Source of the DNA: Trogon surrucura
Lineage: Eukaryota > Chordata > Aves > Trogoniformes > Trogonidae
Direction of reading: 5' to 3'
Length of the DNA stretch: 64,000 nt
NCBI GenBank assembly: GCA_020746105.1
Contig: CM036617.1
Span: 19,536,037-19,600,036 of the forward strand
Shown: positions 37,471 to 50,392 of the stretch, one piece after another
Layout: each line of letters starts with the position of its first letter
How positions within the stretch are numbered: the first letter of the stretch is position 1
Position numbers and translations under genes: made by a program
Notes under the pieces: model-generated
Databases searched by the model: none
Told to the model about the DNA's origin: nothing
Seen by the model: the letters and a program-made list of their open reading frames with translations, nothing else

Positions 37471-40089
37471 GTATTTGTAGATATATACCTGTTGACATCT
37501 ACACTTCGGGAATTAATCCCATGACAACTATTTGAAAGACATTTCCCAGGGAAATTATTCAAACTGTACAGACTAGTCACTGCTGCAGCATTTTGCTTGC
37601 ATTTACTATTTTGTTAGGCATTCTCAAGAAGAAGCAAGACAAACACCTTCAGGACCAATTTAGGTGGAGATGATCCTGCTGGGACTATAATGATGGGCAA
37701 AATAATATCCCATCCCAAACTATTTTCTATGATTTCTATAATTCTACTTATAAGGACATACAAGGGTGTCCAGGAATGGGGGAAATAGGCCCCAAGAGAC
37801 TCAAAAACTGGAGCAGACAAAAAGGAGAGTGTATAAAGTGCTTATTGCCTCACGACTGAAATATAGACACCGGAAACCATTGTATTGGTTCAAAAATTGA
37901 AAAGAACTATCACAGTATTGCTATTTCAAATACAGTGAATAAATAAATACTGAGATGGTTTAATGCTGTTTACTTTCAGGAGTTTGTTAAATAAAAGGGA
38001 GGCAGAAGAATTAAATTAATTGAAGGAATAAAGAAAGTAGAGATTCTCATCTCCCAGGAGATTAGGTATAAAGAACAGCAGCCATTAGGAAAGAAGATAT
38101 TACTGTTATCCCATTAATGATATTCAAAACCACTAAGAAAACGGCAGTGCGTAGTTAGCAGCTTTTGGGCAAATTGCACAGTGCCTGAAAAAAAAAATTC
38201 TCACTGCAACCAAAAGCCACTTTTTTCATTTGTGGTAACTGCTGTGTTGTGTTCACTTCTGAACCCTTGTGAAGCAGAACTGTATACAAAATAACACCGC
38301 TGCCCCCTCAGAAAAAAAAAAAAAAAAACCCCACAAGCATTGATCCTTTTTTTTTGTGTGTGGAAAGATCATTTTACCAAAATGAAGGAAGCAAAATGGT
38401 TTCACCTTACTAAACTTTTAATAAAAATTCTCCCAGGTGAAACAGCAGAATATGACTAAGACCCCTATTGGCTGCAGAAGGACAGAAAAGAGCTTGTTCC
38501 TCTGCAGTGCTCTGCCAATTTTTGCCAGCTGTGAAGAAAATAAAAAAGCTAAGGTCAACATTTGATTATCTGAAAATTATCACCCAAGTGCTCTTTCATT
38601 TTATTTTTTTCTGATTTTAGAATATTTTCAGATAAACTTAATGGAAATTCAGAGTAAAAATTTCTTCCTAATCAAGGAATCAAACCCCCTAACTAAGGAT
38701 GGAAACACTAATTGTTTTACTTGATGAATATTCTGTAAAATCTATGCATCCCAAAGTGCTTAATAGTTTAAGGTTTTTGACTCAGTATTTTAAATGCTGC
38801 AGCAACTACTTTTGTTTAAATTTTCATTGCTTCAAAATACAAACACCTAATAGTAAATAAATGAGATGAAAGCATTTTACACTCCCATATACTTTTCTCC
38901 CTTATTCGTTAAACCACTGCATGACAGGAACAACAGATGAGTAACAAAGCCCTTCCTAAAACAGGGACAAAATTCTTTTTCTTATGCTAACGCTGGGTTT
39001 CTCCATCACCTCCTCCCAGGGCTTCTCCCCAGCCTAAAGGAGATTGTAGGTATGAAGAATGCCTCAGCGCTGATCTTCTTCCTCTGGCTATACAGTGTCT
39101 CACAATTCTCCAACAAGCTGCTGCTTGAGGTGATTTCTATCCTTCCTCGGCTCCAGAAGCCAACCAGTACGGATCCTGCTAAGTGAAAGCCTGCTTAATA
39201 TTCCTGTCAGTCAGACTTTTTCAAACATCCAACTCTGCTGGAAAGATTCCCATTCTAGTTTTCAATCATACCTCTGGATACATTGACAGCGGGTAATTCT
39301 CCTTCTTGCTGATGCTCTGGAAATTTTGAGAACAGCGAGCATGACCCCCGCCCTGACCCACTTCAGGGATCCCCCAAGTGATGTCTCCCAGCTGCAGAAA
39401 GTAGGTTTGCATCCGCTTGATTCACTCTCTGGCAGGCACAGCGAGGGAATTGCTTCACTGATTCCCCCACCCCCAGCATTATCGACCCATTTTGTGGCCT
39501 TACGGTGCCTTAGGATTTTGCTTGGCTTTTTCATGATGAAGGGGAAGGTGATAATGGAGTCAGGCATCTGTCCACGCTTGTTTGTGTCCATGGATGTGGG
39601 AGGCAATTTTTTTTTTTTAACTAAAAGAAACCAAACAAACAAACAAAAAAAGCTCTGACTTATCAAATAAAGATTTCTGCCTCCTGCTTACTCTTTTGAT
39701 CATTTCCCGGTGTAAGTGTCTCCCACAGTGCTGTGAGGTTGCAGAAGCACAAACCCAGACAAGTCAAAGGGTTTCAGAGCTTTCTCAGTGAGCAGGCTAA
39801 TAAACAACAAAGTAAGAATGCTCACACAGGGACTCGTGCCTCTCGCTCCAGCCCAGGACCTCTCTCTGACAGCAGCCAGCTGAAGATATCCTCTGCCAAA
39901 CACAAGAACTAAATATGTGTAAGGCTCCAGCAGGGCTGGAACCTGGGGCTTGGGGCTGTTTTAGGGACTTGCTGAAACAGAGATCTCCGCACTTTAGTTT
40001 TTATAGGCTTTAGATGATCTTTATTGCATGCACATATCCACTTCTTTTTTGAAAATGTTTGTAGTTTCAGGGAATTTCTCCTTTTGTTT
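37471..40089. other. Unannotated AT-rich stretch
   Basis: Contains a 17-base A run at 38312-38328 and no recognised gene. The minus-strand open frame 39666-39262 and plus-strand frame 39326-39658 overlap antisense and are taken as chance. Confidence 0.5.
38312..38328. repeat. Poly-A run
   Basis: Seventeen A residues followed by CCCC. Not preceded by a recognisable retrocopy. Confidence 0.9.
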
Positions 40090-40680
40090 CTCTGAAACCT
40101 GACATCTGACGATTTTATCTGATGCTCTCTAACTCCTATATTAAGCAAGACAGGTCCTCTATTCATGTTTTTTTTGTGCCACCCATGGTTTACAGATCCG
40201 TCTCATACTCTCTCTTGGCCGTGTCCTTTCCAGGCTCAAGAGTCTGTCTGTTCAGCCACACCTCACGGAGAAGCTGTCCCATATCTTTGATCACCCATGT
40301 TACTCTTTTCTAGTTCTACTGCACCTCTTTTGAGATATGAAGGCAAGAGCTGCTTGCAGCATTCGAAAAACTGGAGCACCACAAATAGTGGCATAACGAT
40401 GCTTTCTGTTTCCTGTTCTCTTCTTAACATCTATGTCTTTCAGCCATGGATGAACATTGACATTTTCATTACGAGTCCAATGTCCTTTGCCTCACATGAA
40501 GTCAGTGTTTCTTCATCATTGGATTTTAGTTTTTATGACCCTGAGAAACCCAATATTATCATGTAATTTTGCCACTTTATTCTCTGCCTCTTCTTCCAGC
40601 CCACCTATGAATATGTTGATCAGCACAGGTACACGGGCAACAAACGATCTGTGTAGAAAAGCACACGATTAATCTTTAAC
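40090..40680 (-). mobile_element. Ancient amniote LINE fossil (CR1/L3-like)
   Basis: Blocks such as GTTACTCTTTTCTAGTTCTA, CACCTCTTTTGAGATATGAA, AACTGGAGCACCACAAATAG, AGTGGCATAACGATGCTTTC and CACCTATGAATATGTTGATC follow, on the minus strand, the order of a very old amniote LINE in the CR1/L3 group. Strongly diverged, no frame. The family call is from memory of the consensus layout. Confidence 0.5.
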
Positions 40681-40689
40681 AAGAAATCA

Positions 40690-41636
40690 GTACAGGAAGA
40701 AACTCCTCATTCTCTGAAAGGATAAAATGACAAAGTTATCCTTAAGGTGGGGAAAAAAAAAAAAAAGTATGTTTAAACTCCCAGCGGACATTTTTAAAAG
40801 TTCAGCAAATAATGCATTCAACTTGGGCAATTGTTGCAGTAGCTTTCTCGTCCTAGGGTGCCCAAAATGTGCATGGGCCTGGTCTCACAGACATGCTGAT
40901 TTAAGGCTGTAACAGCAAAAGTTTGTAGAAAGAATACCTAATTAAAATAGATGACGTTTGGAAAAATAAAAACCTATCAGGAATGGTCTCTGTTGATTGG
41001 ATCTCCCAAGTAAACAGCTGCTAATTGTTCTTGATATAAGCTATTTATTTTGAATTGAAATGTAGAAGTAAATGTTAAACTACACTTTTTTTTTTTAACC
41101 AGATCACACCTACAAAATAAGTAACATAGTATAGTTCACATTAAAAACTTCTGTGGATTCCTGGCAGTAAAGATCAGAGATTTTAGGATTGTGTGCATTA
41201 GGTAGGTCTGGAATACAGTGACATTTTATGAACTGAGTAATTTCATCTAGGATATGTCTGAAGAACCTCAGATTTATGTTAACATTATGTAGGTTTTACA
41301 TAGAATAGGTTTGAAGAGATTGACAACAGTCATCAATTTTTATTGCATGTTTGACTCACACGGAATTATCATAGCTACCTCAGCAGCTCAATGCAGCACA
41401 ACTCACCAGCCTGTGTCTGCTGCAGAGTGGCAGGGAACCAAGACAGGCTTTAGTCTTCAGCTACACTCAGACCAAAATGGGGCAAAACATTTTTGTCCTC
41501 CAAAGAACACAGGAATTGCTAGGGATCCTACTTGAAAAAAAAAACCCCACAGAATGTACAACGGGACTGGATAACAGAATGACGATTAACAAGAAATCTC
41601 AGATTATACATAATCACAGAAAAATGGGTCAGGAAT
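40690..41636. other. Unannotated spacer
   Basis: AT-rich, no recognised gene. A poly-T run lies at 41086-41096. Confidence 0.5.
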
Positions 41637-42330
41637 GGACCATGATTAGTCACCTACTCCAGCCTCCAATTCCAGTGCTAGATCAATATTACTTACTTTT
41701 TGTCCAGTACGTATTTAAAGACATCCAGTAATGGAGACATTATTACACCTTCTGTAATATAAAGCTGTGCCTCACTAACATTACCATTAAAAAAGCCTTT
41801 CCTCCTTGATACAATTTAAGTCCATTACACCTTACCCTACCTACCAAGAACAGATTATTCACCTTCTCTTCGCAATGGCCTTGAAAGTATATGAAGACTC
41901 TTAGCATGTCTTTCTTTTGCTTCCTTCTGTTTAGCTCAAACTACTCCAGCTCCTTTAATCTTCCCAGTCCTCTCTGCATTTTTGTTGCCACCTGCCCTAT
42001 CTTCTGCAGGTTATCTTGCAGTATGGTGCACAAAGCCGGACTTTCTACTGATGTCCTACCAATACCGCACAGAGCCCATGGATTGCTTCCCACACATATA
42101 TCCTCCTGGGGTGTTTACTATTTTTGCCAGGAAAACACACTGCTGACTCATGTTCGGCTTGTGACTTAGACTCCAGATTCCTTTTTGGAAGATTACTTTT
42201 TCACCGATTGTTCCTTTTCCTGAATCTGTGCCATTTTTTTTACAGCTGCCTATGTTCAGCAGCTTCCTTTTGTTCCCCCAATCTGTGCCTTACGCTTTGT
42301 AGACTAGTTTTCCTCCATCATGCCTGCAAT
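41637..42330 (-). mobile_element. Ancient CR1-like LINE fossil
   Basis: GTATTTAAAGACATCCAGTAA, AAAAGCCTTTCCTCCTTGAT, CAGCTCCTTTAATCTTCC, CTGCATTTTTGTTGCCACCT and ACACTGCTGACTCATGTTCG, with CCAGATTCCTTTTTGGAAG, follow the minus-strand order of an old CR1 ORF2 3' half. Much more diverged than the other CR1 copies here; probably older than modern birds. Confidence 0.68.
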
Positions 42331-43049
42331 TCCTCCCAAAACTCAACAGAACTGGATTTAGATTCCTACCTGGTAAACCCATTTTGACACCAGTTACTGA
42401 TACCTACTCTGTAGGCATGGTTATCTATCAAGTTAAGCCCCAGCTCCATAGCAGCTCCACACAGACTACATTTCCCTGGCTTTTCATCAGCATAGGAAGG
42501 TACACCACCAGACAGTGTAACATTACATTTTCGCATGACTCAGTTGCTGTGGTAACATAAATTAACAAAATGTACATTGTCGTAGCAGCTTTGTCATATA
42601 AAGTACGTAGGCTTTTCTAAGCAAATAACAGCAGAAGCAGCACAAGATGCTGGGATGAAAAAGCAACAGGACAAAATGCGGTGCCTGAAAAGGGAAAAAA
42701 ATGTCAGGTGGAGGCTACACTGGCAATCATCTAGACATTTCAAGGATGCCAGAGACCATAACTGGTTAAGTGGAAGGAAAGGAAAAGGTACTCAGAAGAC
42801 TGAACCAGAAAGCCAGTAAGAAATAGACTTGTTGTTCGGGACCTTCAGGGAGAACAGCAGTTATTTAAGAATACAAAACCAACAGGCACTAACTGTGATG
42901 GTATTATGCTGAAACCAGTTATCTGCTCTGGCATACATGATAATCTCAAGAACATGTTGGCTCAAGAGCGTTTTGGCCAGGGGTTAGCTGAGAAGTGGAC
43001 TCTGTGGATGGAGGCATGAGACACGGGCCAAGGAGGTGAGGAGTAGAGT
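42331..43049. other. Unannotated spacer
   Basis: No gene or repeat recognised. Confidence 0.5.
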
Positions 43050-43473
43050 CATAGAATCACTGAGGTTGGAAAAGACCTCTAAGATCAGCAAGTCCAACTG
43101 TCAACTTAACCCTACCATGACCACTAAACCATGCCCTGAAGTGCCACCTCTATACATTTTCTGAACACCTCCAGTGATGGTGACTCCATCGTTTCCCTGA
43201 GCAGTCTGTTTCAATGCTTCACCATTCTTTCACTGAATAAGTTTTTTCCTAATATCCCATCTAAACCTCCTCGGGCACAACTTTCGCCCATTTCCTTTCA
43301 TTCTATTGCTCATTACTTGGAAGAAGAGATCAACACTCATTTCACTACAACCTTCTTCCAGGTAGTTGTAGAGAGCAAAAAGGTCTTCCCTCAGCTTCCT
43401 CTTCTCCAGACTAAACAAACAGCCCCAGTTCCCTCAGCTGCTCCTCAGAAGGCTTATTCTCCAGACCCTTCAT
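43050..43473 (-). mobile_element. CR1 LINE 3' fragment
   Basis: The tail CATAGAATCACTGAGGTTGG is followed by AAAAGACCTCTAAGATCAGC and GATGGTGACTCCATCG. The minus-strand frame 43418-43230 reads [20 protein letters not shown] and [20 protein letters not shown], the CR1 ORF2 C-terminus. Truncated before the RT palm. Confidence 0.93.
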
Positions 43474-45229
43474 TTTGAGAAGGTAAAGAAACTCTAAAAA
43501 TATTAATGTGCTTTTTTAATTTAAAAAAAAAAAGAGGTAACATGCAAAGCTGCTAAAGCAAGTCTGACCTGACAGAGATTCATAAAGAAGGCAGAAGGGA
43601 AACCAGAGTTAACATGTCTAAGAGGCCAGTTTTATTGAAAAAGTATTTGTTATAAACTTTTGCTGTTCTGTATTGTTATATTGTAGCTATGCAAATAAAG
43701 ATTCTGGAAACGAAGGAGGTTCTGATTTCTGAATAGGGCAGCTGGTCCTGTTTTCCCTCTTCTTGCTTTTAAGTACTGGTTAATCCCATGAGTGTGTTCT
43801 CATTTATTAACAACAACTTTTTCCTGCATTTGCTGGCCAGGAAACTGTTGTGCAACCTGTGAAAGTCCCAGAGAAGCTACGGAAATCCTGAGTATCGGCA
43901 AAACCTGAAGAATGGTGATGTGGGAAAGACTGCGGACATAGAATCAGGAAACAAATGCAGAGGAAGAGAGAGGCGTGGGGAGTTCTAGATGTATATGAAT
44001 CCTCAGCCTGACTGTCCTACCCAGAGAAAGTCTTTTAATACTTACAAACCTTGCTTCCAAGGTGCTACTGCCATATTCAGGGTTTGTTTCGTGGAAAAAA
44101 ACCTAGATCCTGATTGCCAAATACCTGTTTTAATAGGGAAGCAACTTGCTTCCTAAGACAATAGAGAAGAAATAATGTTCTATGAATGAGCAATGCAGTG
44201 CTATCAAGCAGCTCACTTCATTTTGAGTAGACCTCACATTTGAACAGGTTTAACTCATGCCTGTAACTAACATGCTTTAATCAATCACAAAGGTACTATA
44301 GGTTTACAGAATCGTAATCTCTTCAAAACAGATGAGGTCAAAAGGAACATTTAAACGAACCCAGCAGGAATTGTATTATACTAAGGAAAAAAAAAGTTAA
44401 TGTGAAACTCTCTTGTGACTTTAAATAGTTTCAAAATCAATTCTACTCCATATTATTCTGTTCTCTTATTCTGATAATTGAGAATCATTTTCTCCAGCAT
44501 TGCACTGCTTTTAACTGACTCATATGCTCCTCAATCACCGGCAAAGGCTTCCATAATAAGCAGCAAAGTAGCACTGCAAGTGTCTAATTCTTTAGTCTTG
44601 CCTTCGCCGATTTCCTCTATTCAATTAATATTCGTAGTCGCATTTGGATACCACTCTGAAACTGCATCAGCATGTCTGGGACCGAGGGAACAGCACCTTA
44701 TTTTTTTCGTTAGAGGTCTCAAACTCCTTCTGCACAGCTAACTAACCAGAGCAGAGAGCCAGCCTCTTGCACCATGAGCTGAACCCTCTAAACTTTCACT
44801 TACGATGACGATGAGATACACTGAGAAATTCCACAGATCTTGTACTGAGTTGAACAGACAAAATCAGACCATTGCTCGTACAGATCATGCCATCTCTAAG
44901 AGGGCAGGTTTATTGAAACATATATCAGAAAGCAACATAGCCCTGTTCTTCCTTTGTCCAGACAAATCTACCACACTTTATTGGAAAAATAAACCCTGAA
45001 GAGTAGAGTGGCCCTTCAGGGTGATGTTTCTGTGTTGGATGCAGATCTAAAACCTGCAAACATTTAGCTCATTTTCTGCTGGGTACTGGAGGATTTTTTT
45101 ATAAACTTCAGTAGTAGAATAGGAGCAAGTAACAGTTACACGCAGTCCCAGGCTGTGAGCAGCAGTAGCTGTGTGTCGTGCCTTGTGTACGATACGCTCA
45201 GCCAGCTCCCAAACCGTAACCACAACCTC
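43474..45229. other. Unannotated stretch upstream of the CpG island
   Basis: AT-rich, no recognised gene or repeat. Confidence 0.5.
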
Positions 45230-45954
45230 CGAGTTTCATTCATATCTTCTCCCCAGCCTGCCGGCGCTCAGCCGCCTCGGCAGGAGGCAGGGTGGGATGG
45301 TGAGAGGTAGATTACTTCATCTGCATAAAAGTAACTGCGGGGTGGGAGGAAACATCATCTCATAATTAGAACGCGGGACGGAAATTAAGGTTTCTACCAA
45401 CTCCGCCGCAGAGCGAGTTTGTTACTCTTGGCGAACAAAAACCTCTCCGGCCTCTCCTTCTCCACCTCCAAGGGCAGGGGCGATAAGGCACGGGCGGAGG
45501 GGGGAACACTAGAGGGGTAAACGTTCCCAAGCACCCGGAGGTCTCCTCAGAGGGCAGCAGGACCGCCGCCAGCCCGGGAGGAGCCGCTGCCCTGACCTCG
45601 CCGCCGCCGGCCAGACCGCCCCAGCGCGGCGCCTCCCCCCGGCGCCCGCCGCAGCCGGTAACGTTTCGCTTCTTTCGGGAGGGTTTTACTACGGCAGCCG
45701 CCCCCCGCCGCGGCGGGAATGCAGGGCACGGCGAGGGACCCGCGTCCCTCGGCCGCCCCCCCGCCCCATGCCGCTGCCGAGCCCTCACCGCGGGGCGGGC
45801 GGCTCCCCCTTGTCAAGTCCCGGCGGCAGGTGCCGCCCGCTCCGGCCGGGCTCTGCCCACCCCGGGCCGACCTCCCAGCGGGAGGCGGGGAGGACGGGAG
45901 GAGTGGGGGGCGGCGGCCCGGGCCCCGCCGAGCGCCTCTCGCAGCGCCGCGGCC

Positions 45955-45990
45955 ATGAGGCGGGAGGCGGCATGGCGGCGGACGGGGTGA
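45955..45990 (+). other. Upstream ORF overlapping the proposed start codon
   Basis: ATG at 45955 opens an 11-codon frame (MRREAAWRRTG, stop TGA at 45988-45990) that overlaps the proposed main ATG at 45972 in another frame. If transcription starts upstream of 45955, this uORF would be expected to lower translation of the main frame. Confidence 0.35.
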
Positions 45991-46059
45991 AGGCGACCTT
46001 GCCGCCGCTCCTCCTGCCCGCAGCGGCGGGCAGGGCCGCCCTCCTCACGGCAGCTGCAG
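45972..46059 (+). CDS. Probable first coding exon of an unidentified gene
   Basis: ATG in good context (GGCATGG, G at -3 and +4) opens MAADGVKATLPPLLLPAAAG followed by RAALLTAAA, then CTGCAG and a splice donor GTGGGT at 46060. The exon ends after the first base of codon 30 (phase 1). The peptide is alanine/leucine-rich and could be a short signal-like or targeting stretch, but this is weak. The same frame is open back to an ATG at 45768, so a 68-residue N-terminal extension is possible; that ATG has poor context. I do not recognise the protein. The remaining exons probably lie beyond 64000. Support: CpG island, start context, donor. Missing: any homology. Confidence 0.42.
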
Positions 46060-47719
46060 GTGGGTGGCGGCGGGGGCGCGGGGGGCCCCGGGCGGGGCGG
46101 GGGGCGGTGGCCGCCCCTGGCGATGGCGGCGGCTGCCCCGTTCCGTGCTCCCGCCCCAGCGCCGCCCATCGCCGGGGGCCGAGCCGGCGCGTGTGTCAAC
46201 ACGGGGCCGCGGCGCTGCCGGCCCTGCCCCCGGCGCCTCCCCGAGGTCGCCCGGCGGAGGTCGCCCGGGCGGCAGAGGCCGCGCCGCGGCGGGGAGAGCG
46301 GCTGTCGCTCGGTGTTTCCCGGGGAGGTTAGGAGGCAGCCCCGTCCCTCTGACCCTCCACCCCGGCGGGCCGGCGCCGGCCGCTCCGCGCCTCGGCAGGC
46401 CCCGCGGCCCGGCCCGGCCCCTCGGCGGGCTCCGGCCCTGCGGAAAGTTTTCCTCGCCCTGGTCGCCGGCGGGGAGCGGCCGTGCCTCCCCGGAGCGCCG
46501 GGCCGGGCCGCCCCGCCCCGGGGCCGCTGCCGGGGGCCGGTGCCGCGGCGGCTCCGGAGCTGCAGCTGCGCCGGGGACGCGCGTACCGGGAGCCTGAGAA
46601 GGAATTGGAAAGTTATTTCAGGTACTCTGCCTACCCTGCCGTTCCCCTGCTCTAACTTTTGCAGTTTTTTGTTTGGGGATTTTTTTTTAATAAAAATTGT
46701 GTGAGAGCGGTGGAGATTCGTTCTCTACGCTTGGGTGAGACAACGGGCGGCAGGAGTTGTCTTGCTGTTTACCAAAACCGTAATGGGCAGAAGCCTCGCA
46801 AAGCATTGGCTGCGCCGCTCTCAGATCTAGCCGTGACGCTTTTAAGTTTAAATTTCTCTTAAAAATTAGTTTTCATTCACCTGTGTGTTTTGGACTTAGT
46901 TCTGCAGGCGTGTCTGTGTAGCTCCGGGCATGTACGGCGGTGTCTGTGGAGTGGTGACGCTGTTTTATGATGCCCCCGGGGAGGAAACTCAGCTGGGCTG
47001 TGTTTGTGCAGCACCTTTTGCAGCCGGTCCTGGTCCTGTCTGGCGCTGACTCCGCTCTGGCAGCTTTGGTAGGGCCAGAAAGCCCTGTATTCGATGGTGT
47101 TGCTGAAAGTTGGGTGAAGTAAACCCATCCCACTGAGCAGTAGAGCACACTTCTTCAACAGGGGATGTATTGAAATGTCTTGTTCGCTGTGTCTTGTCCG
47201 CTTGGTCTGTGTTTGCAAGGCAGAGACATAATGTGTAATTGCAGCTCTCAGGGTTGTGCAATTAACAGCATACTTAAGATAGCAGTAGTATATCCTTTTG
47301 ATCGGGAAAGAAAATAAACTATTCAAGTATGTCTGGGTTTTCAAAGTGACCGAGTACTTCCTCTTCCACCATCTCCTTACCACTTTGCGTATGCTCATAT
47401 AGCAAGTCAGTGCGTTCATGGTAACACTTCTTACAGTACTGTATTGGACAAATCTTAATCAACTAAATTTTCTATCTGGTCATGCTCCGGGGTGAGATGA
47501 CACTTCAACAGAGTGTACTGTAGTGAATGGAAAATTCAAGCATGTTGTCATTTTAAAGAGAACCTCTTATGTCAATATAAAACATATTTGCAACTACTCT
47601 AGGGAAATAAGGAAAGGTTTCTGTGTTTTCTGTCCTCCTTTACCCTTCTCTTTTATTAATTGGACCAATTAGCCTTGAGAATTAAACAGCCTGATTTTTT
47701 TATTTTTTTTTTTCCCCAG

Positions 47720-47832
47720 TGGAGATAGTTGAACCAATTCAAGGTATTTCTTCTCTCCACAAACCTTGCTGTATTTATGGTTTTGGTCCAATATCATTAT
47801 TACACCCTTATTACTACACTGGACTTCCATAG
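47720..47832 (+). other. Candidate alternative terminal exon
   Basis: A strong acceptor (T-rich tract then CCCCAG, AG at 47718-47719) is followed by a segment whose frame joins exon 1 (phase 1) and reads VEIVEPIQGISSLHKPCCIY onward to a TAG at 47830. GTATTT at 47744 could also be a weak donor. An open run of about 37 codons is not rare by chance, so this is only a candidate. Confidence 0.12.
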
Positions 47833-50354
47833 GGCAGGAGTCACTAAGTGGTTTTCCCATTACAGTTTGTGATCTTTTTAAAGAGGCAGTTATTATTCAT
47901 GAGGTCTCAAAAGACAGAGCCCCACTAACAATATTTTTAGGCATCTACAAATCAAAACAAGCTTTAAAAAAGTCATCTTATAATGTAAATGGAAGGAGAA
48001 GTGGAGTTTATCGAAGGTATGCAATTTAAAAACAAGCCCCATACTCTCAACCTGACAGAGCATGAAGGGATTATTTGGATTTGACTCATCTGTGTAGATT
48101 GTGCATTTCAGTCTGACTGCTGAGCTGAGCAAGTCTGCTGGAGTGATTTCACTGCCTGTTTCTCTGAGTTGTAACAACCTTTAAAAACATTATTAATGTT
48201 TCAGAGGTTGTTTTGAGGTTGTTTTTTTTTTTAAGAAATCTAGGCTTGCAGTCAATGAGACTTGAAGAGATTGGAGATTCAGTGTGATATTTGATGAAGT
48301 CTATTTACTGTTCAATTTTACATAGGCAAGTTGAAAACCTGATGAGATTTTCTTCTGTGAGATCTTAGAGTATTTTCAGCAGCACATAGGACTTATAAGT
48401 GAACTGGAGAAAGACAGTTTAAAGTCAACGTGAAGTGAAATGAGGAACTTGCTTGGCTCAGGTCAGTGTTGTACTTGGAAATGACTATGGCTAAGCAACT
48501 CCGTGTTGGTTAGAAAGGAGAGGTGTGATTTAGTTTTACTTCTTTCGTTACACAAGTCATAAAATCTTCTCTGATATTTTCTGCATCAGATCCATAACTT
48601 CTGGATTGAACCAGTAATCAGAAAAAAATAAATAAATCTGTCCTTGAACACTTTAAAGTCTGTGTATGTTTTTCACTGGTTATACTTTATATTTAAATTA
48701 AAACAGATTCTAATCTGAATTTTGCTAGCCTCACCTTCCAATTGTGGATCTCTTCACGGTGTGTATTTTAAATAATTCTTAAAAATTGAAGTGCTTGAAA
48801 GATGACAGTGGTAAGAAAGGGGGTTTGAGGGTTATAATATCTAAGAGGAAGGTTGGAAAATGTGTCATGTGTAAGGTTAGGGTGTAAAACTCCTCTTTTT
48901 TCCAGTTCTGTTAGTGTTATCCCACTGCTTTTTCTGTTCTGTGAAACAGTGTCCCACACGTAGCTAGGAAGTCATGGATAAGGGTGTTTTAAGTTACTCG
49001 AAAGAGATTTTGTCATTGACTCATTTCAGTAGTGTTTGTTGCCATGGCAGCTGGCCAGTGGCCTTATTAGTGATTGAGGTGGTTACACTTTGTTTATTGT
49101 CCTCTGATACTGGAAACTATATTTGAGGTACCGCAAGAAACAGATGTTGTACAAAGACTGCCATGAGTTGTTTCTCCAAAGAGACTGAAATGGTTCTGTC
49201 TTTGGACTGAAGTTACTGTATAGTGTGATTCTTTGTATCTCTTATTATGTATAGTTAAGTTTAAAATGCCTCCTGTCTTCTAGCTTGCTAAATATTTACA
49301 ATAAATGTACTACTTCTACCATATGTTTGAAGCAAGAAACCCATTAATTGAGCAAGCCTGTATTTTTATGCTTGACAGAATTGACACTTCTTTTTAGTTA
49401 CTAAATTATATGCTAAAGGTAGAATATAACAAAAGCAAAGGTGAGAAGGTGTAACGAGAAGCAGAGTCATTTTTCTTACCTCCTGGTCTCAAACTGTAGT
49501 CATTTCCAATTAGCACATAGATAGAAAATCAATTGTGATCTGCTTATAATTGCCTTCCTGGTAAATTATGGGGCCTCATCCTATCTCTTCATCCCCTCCT
49601 CCATTTTATTTTTTTTTTAATTTTTTTTTTTCCGTACTCCATATTTGTACCTCCTCGTCTTGTGGAATAGGTGGCTTTCTAGAGTTAGAGAAGAATGTGG
49701 TATGGATATTTTCCAGTATAAAGCTCTGCATCTTTAAATGTTTTTGTGTAACAGCTTGAGGCTCTGTCAAAAAGCATGTTCCTTACCATGTTGTTTACTG
49801 AGGAGTAGAGATTGAGGGAGGTTTTCATAACCTTGGGGCTTTCTGCTTAGATGAACTAGGCATTTCTCTTTTACCTATCAGGATTGCTTACTTCAGGTTA
49901 GATCACATTTCTTGTGTGCTTGCACTACCAAAAATCCAAATTGTGTTTTGCTTACTGTGAAGTGCTGGACTTGATGCTTGACACTGGCTTTCTCATTCTG
50001 CAAGGATATCGTATTCCCCAGCTATGGAATTATTTTAGCTTTTTGGTAGATTCGAGGTCCATTCATTCTGGCATCATAGCTGCAGAATGAGAATGTTTTA
50101 GAAGAGTACTTTAACTGTCCCGACTAGAAAGGTCTGGACAAAACGTTTTGAAAGTTTGCCCTGGGGAGTAATGAAGCTCACCCTCTGCAACTGTGAGAGT
50201 CACCATTCTGCCAGGCTCACCTCGCAGCGTATGCCAGACTGCTCCTCACTGCCTGCCCTTTTTAAGGCTGTATTTGCTTGATTTGTGATACCAGTGTAAC
50301 ACTTCAAAATTTGTTACATGTCATCCTCCTCCCTGGGAGGGGAGATATCTATTT

Positions 50355-50392
50355 ATGTGTGTGTCTATATATATATATTTGTGTGTGTATGG
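50355..50392. repeat. Compound (TG)n/(TA)n microsatellite
   Basis: TGTGTGTG, then TATATATATAT, then TGTGTGTG. Confidence 0.9.

Larger units (their letters stand above)
45230..46600. promoter_or_regulatory. CpG island promoter
   Basis: GC and CpG rise sharply from about 45230 and are extreme between 45560 and 46580, with many GGGCGG/CCGCCC (Sp1-like) boxes, for example GGGGCGGGCGGC near 45791 and CCGCCCCGG near 46511. No TATA box is evident, as is usual for broad CpG-island promoters. It covers a plus-strand first coding exon. Long open frames on both strands here arise from GC-rich codons lacking stops. Divergent transcription to the left is possible but not shown. Confidence 0.85.

Noticed and set aside
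45768-46331. A 187-codon protein read straight through the CpG island
   Set aside because: Extreme GC content removes stop codons in several frames on both strands, and the frame runs through a good splice donor at 46060. Only the 45972-46059 part is kept.
46060-46704. A 214-codon Gly/Pro/Arg-rich ORF
   Set aside because: Overlaps another long frame (46064-46597) of equally biased composition and starts in the likely intron. An artefact of GC-rich sequence.
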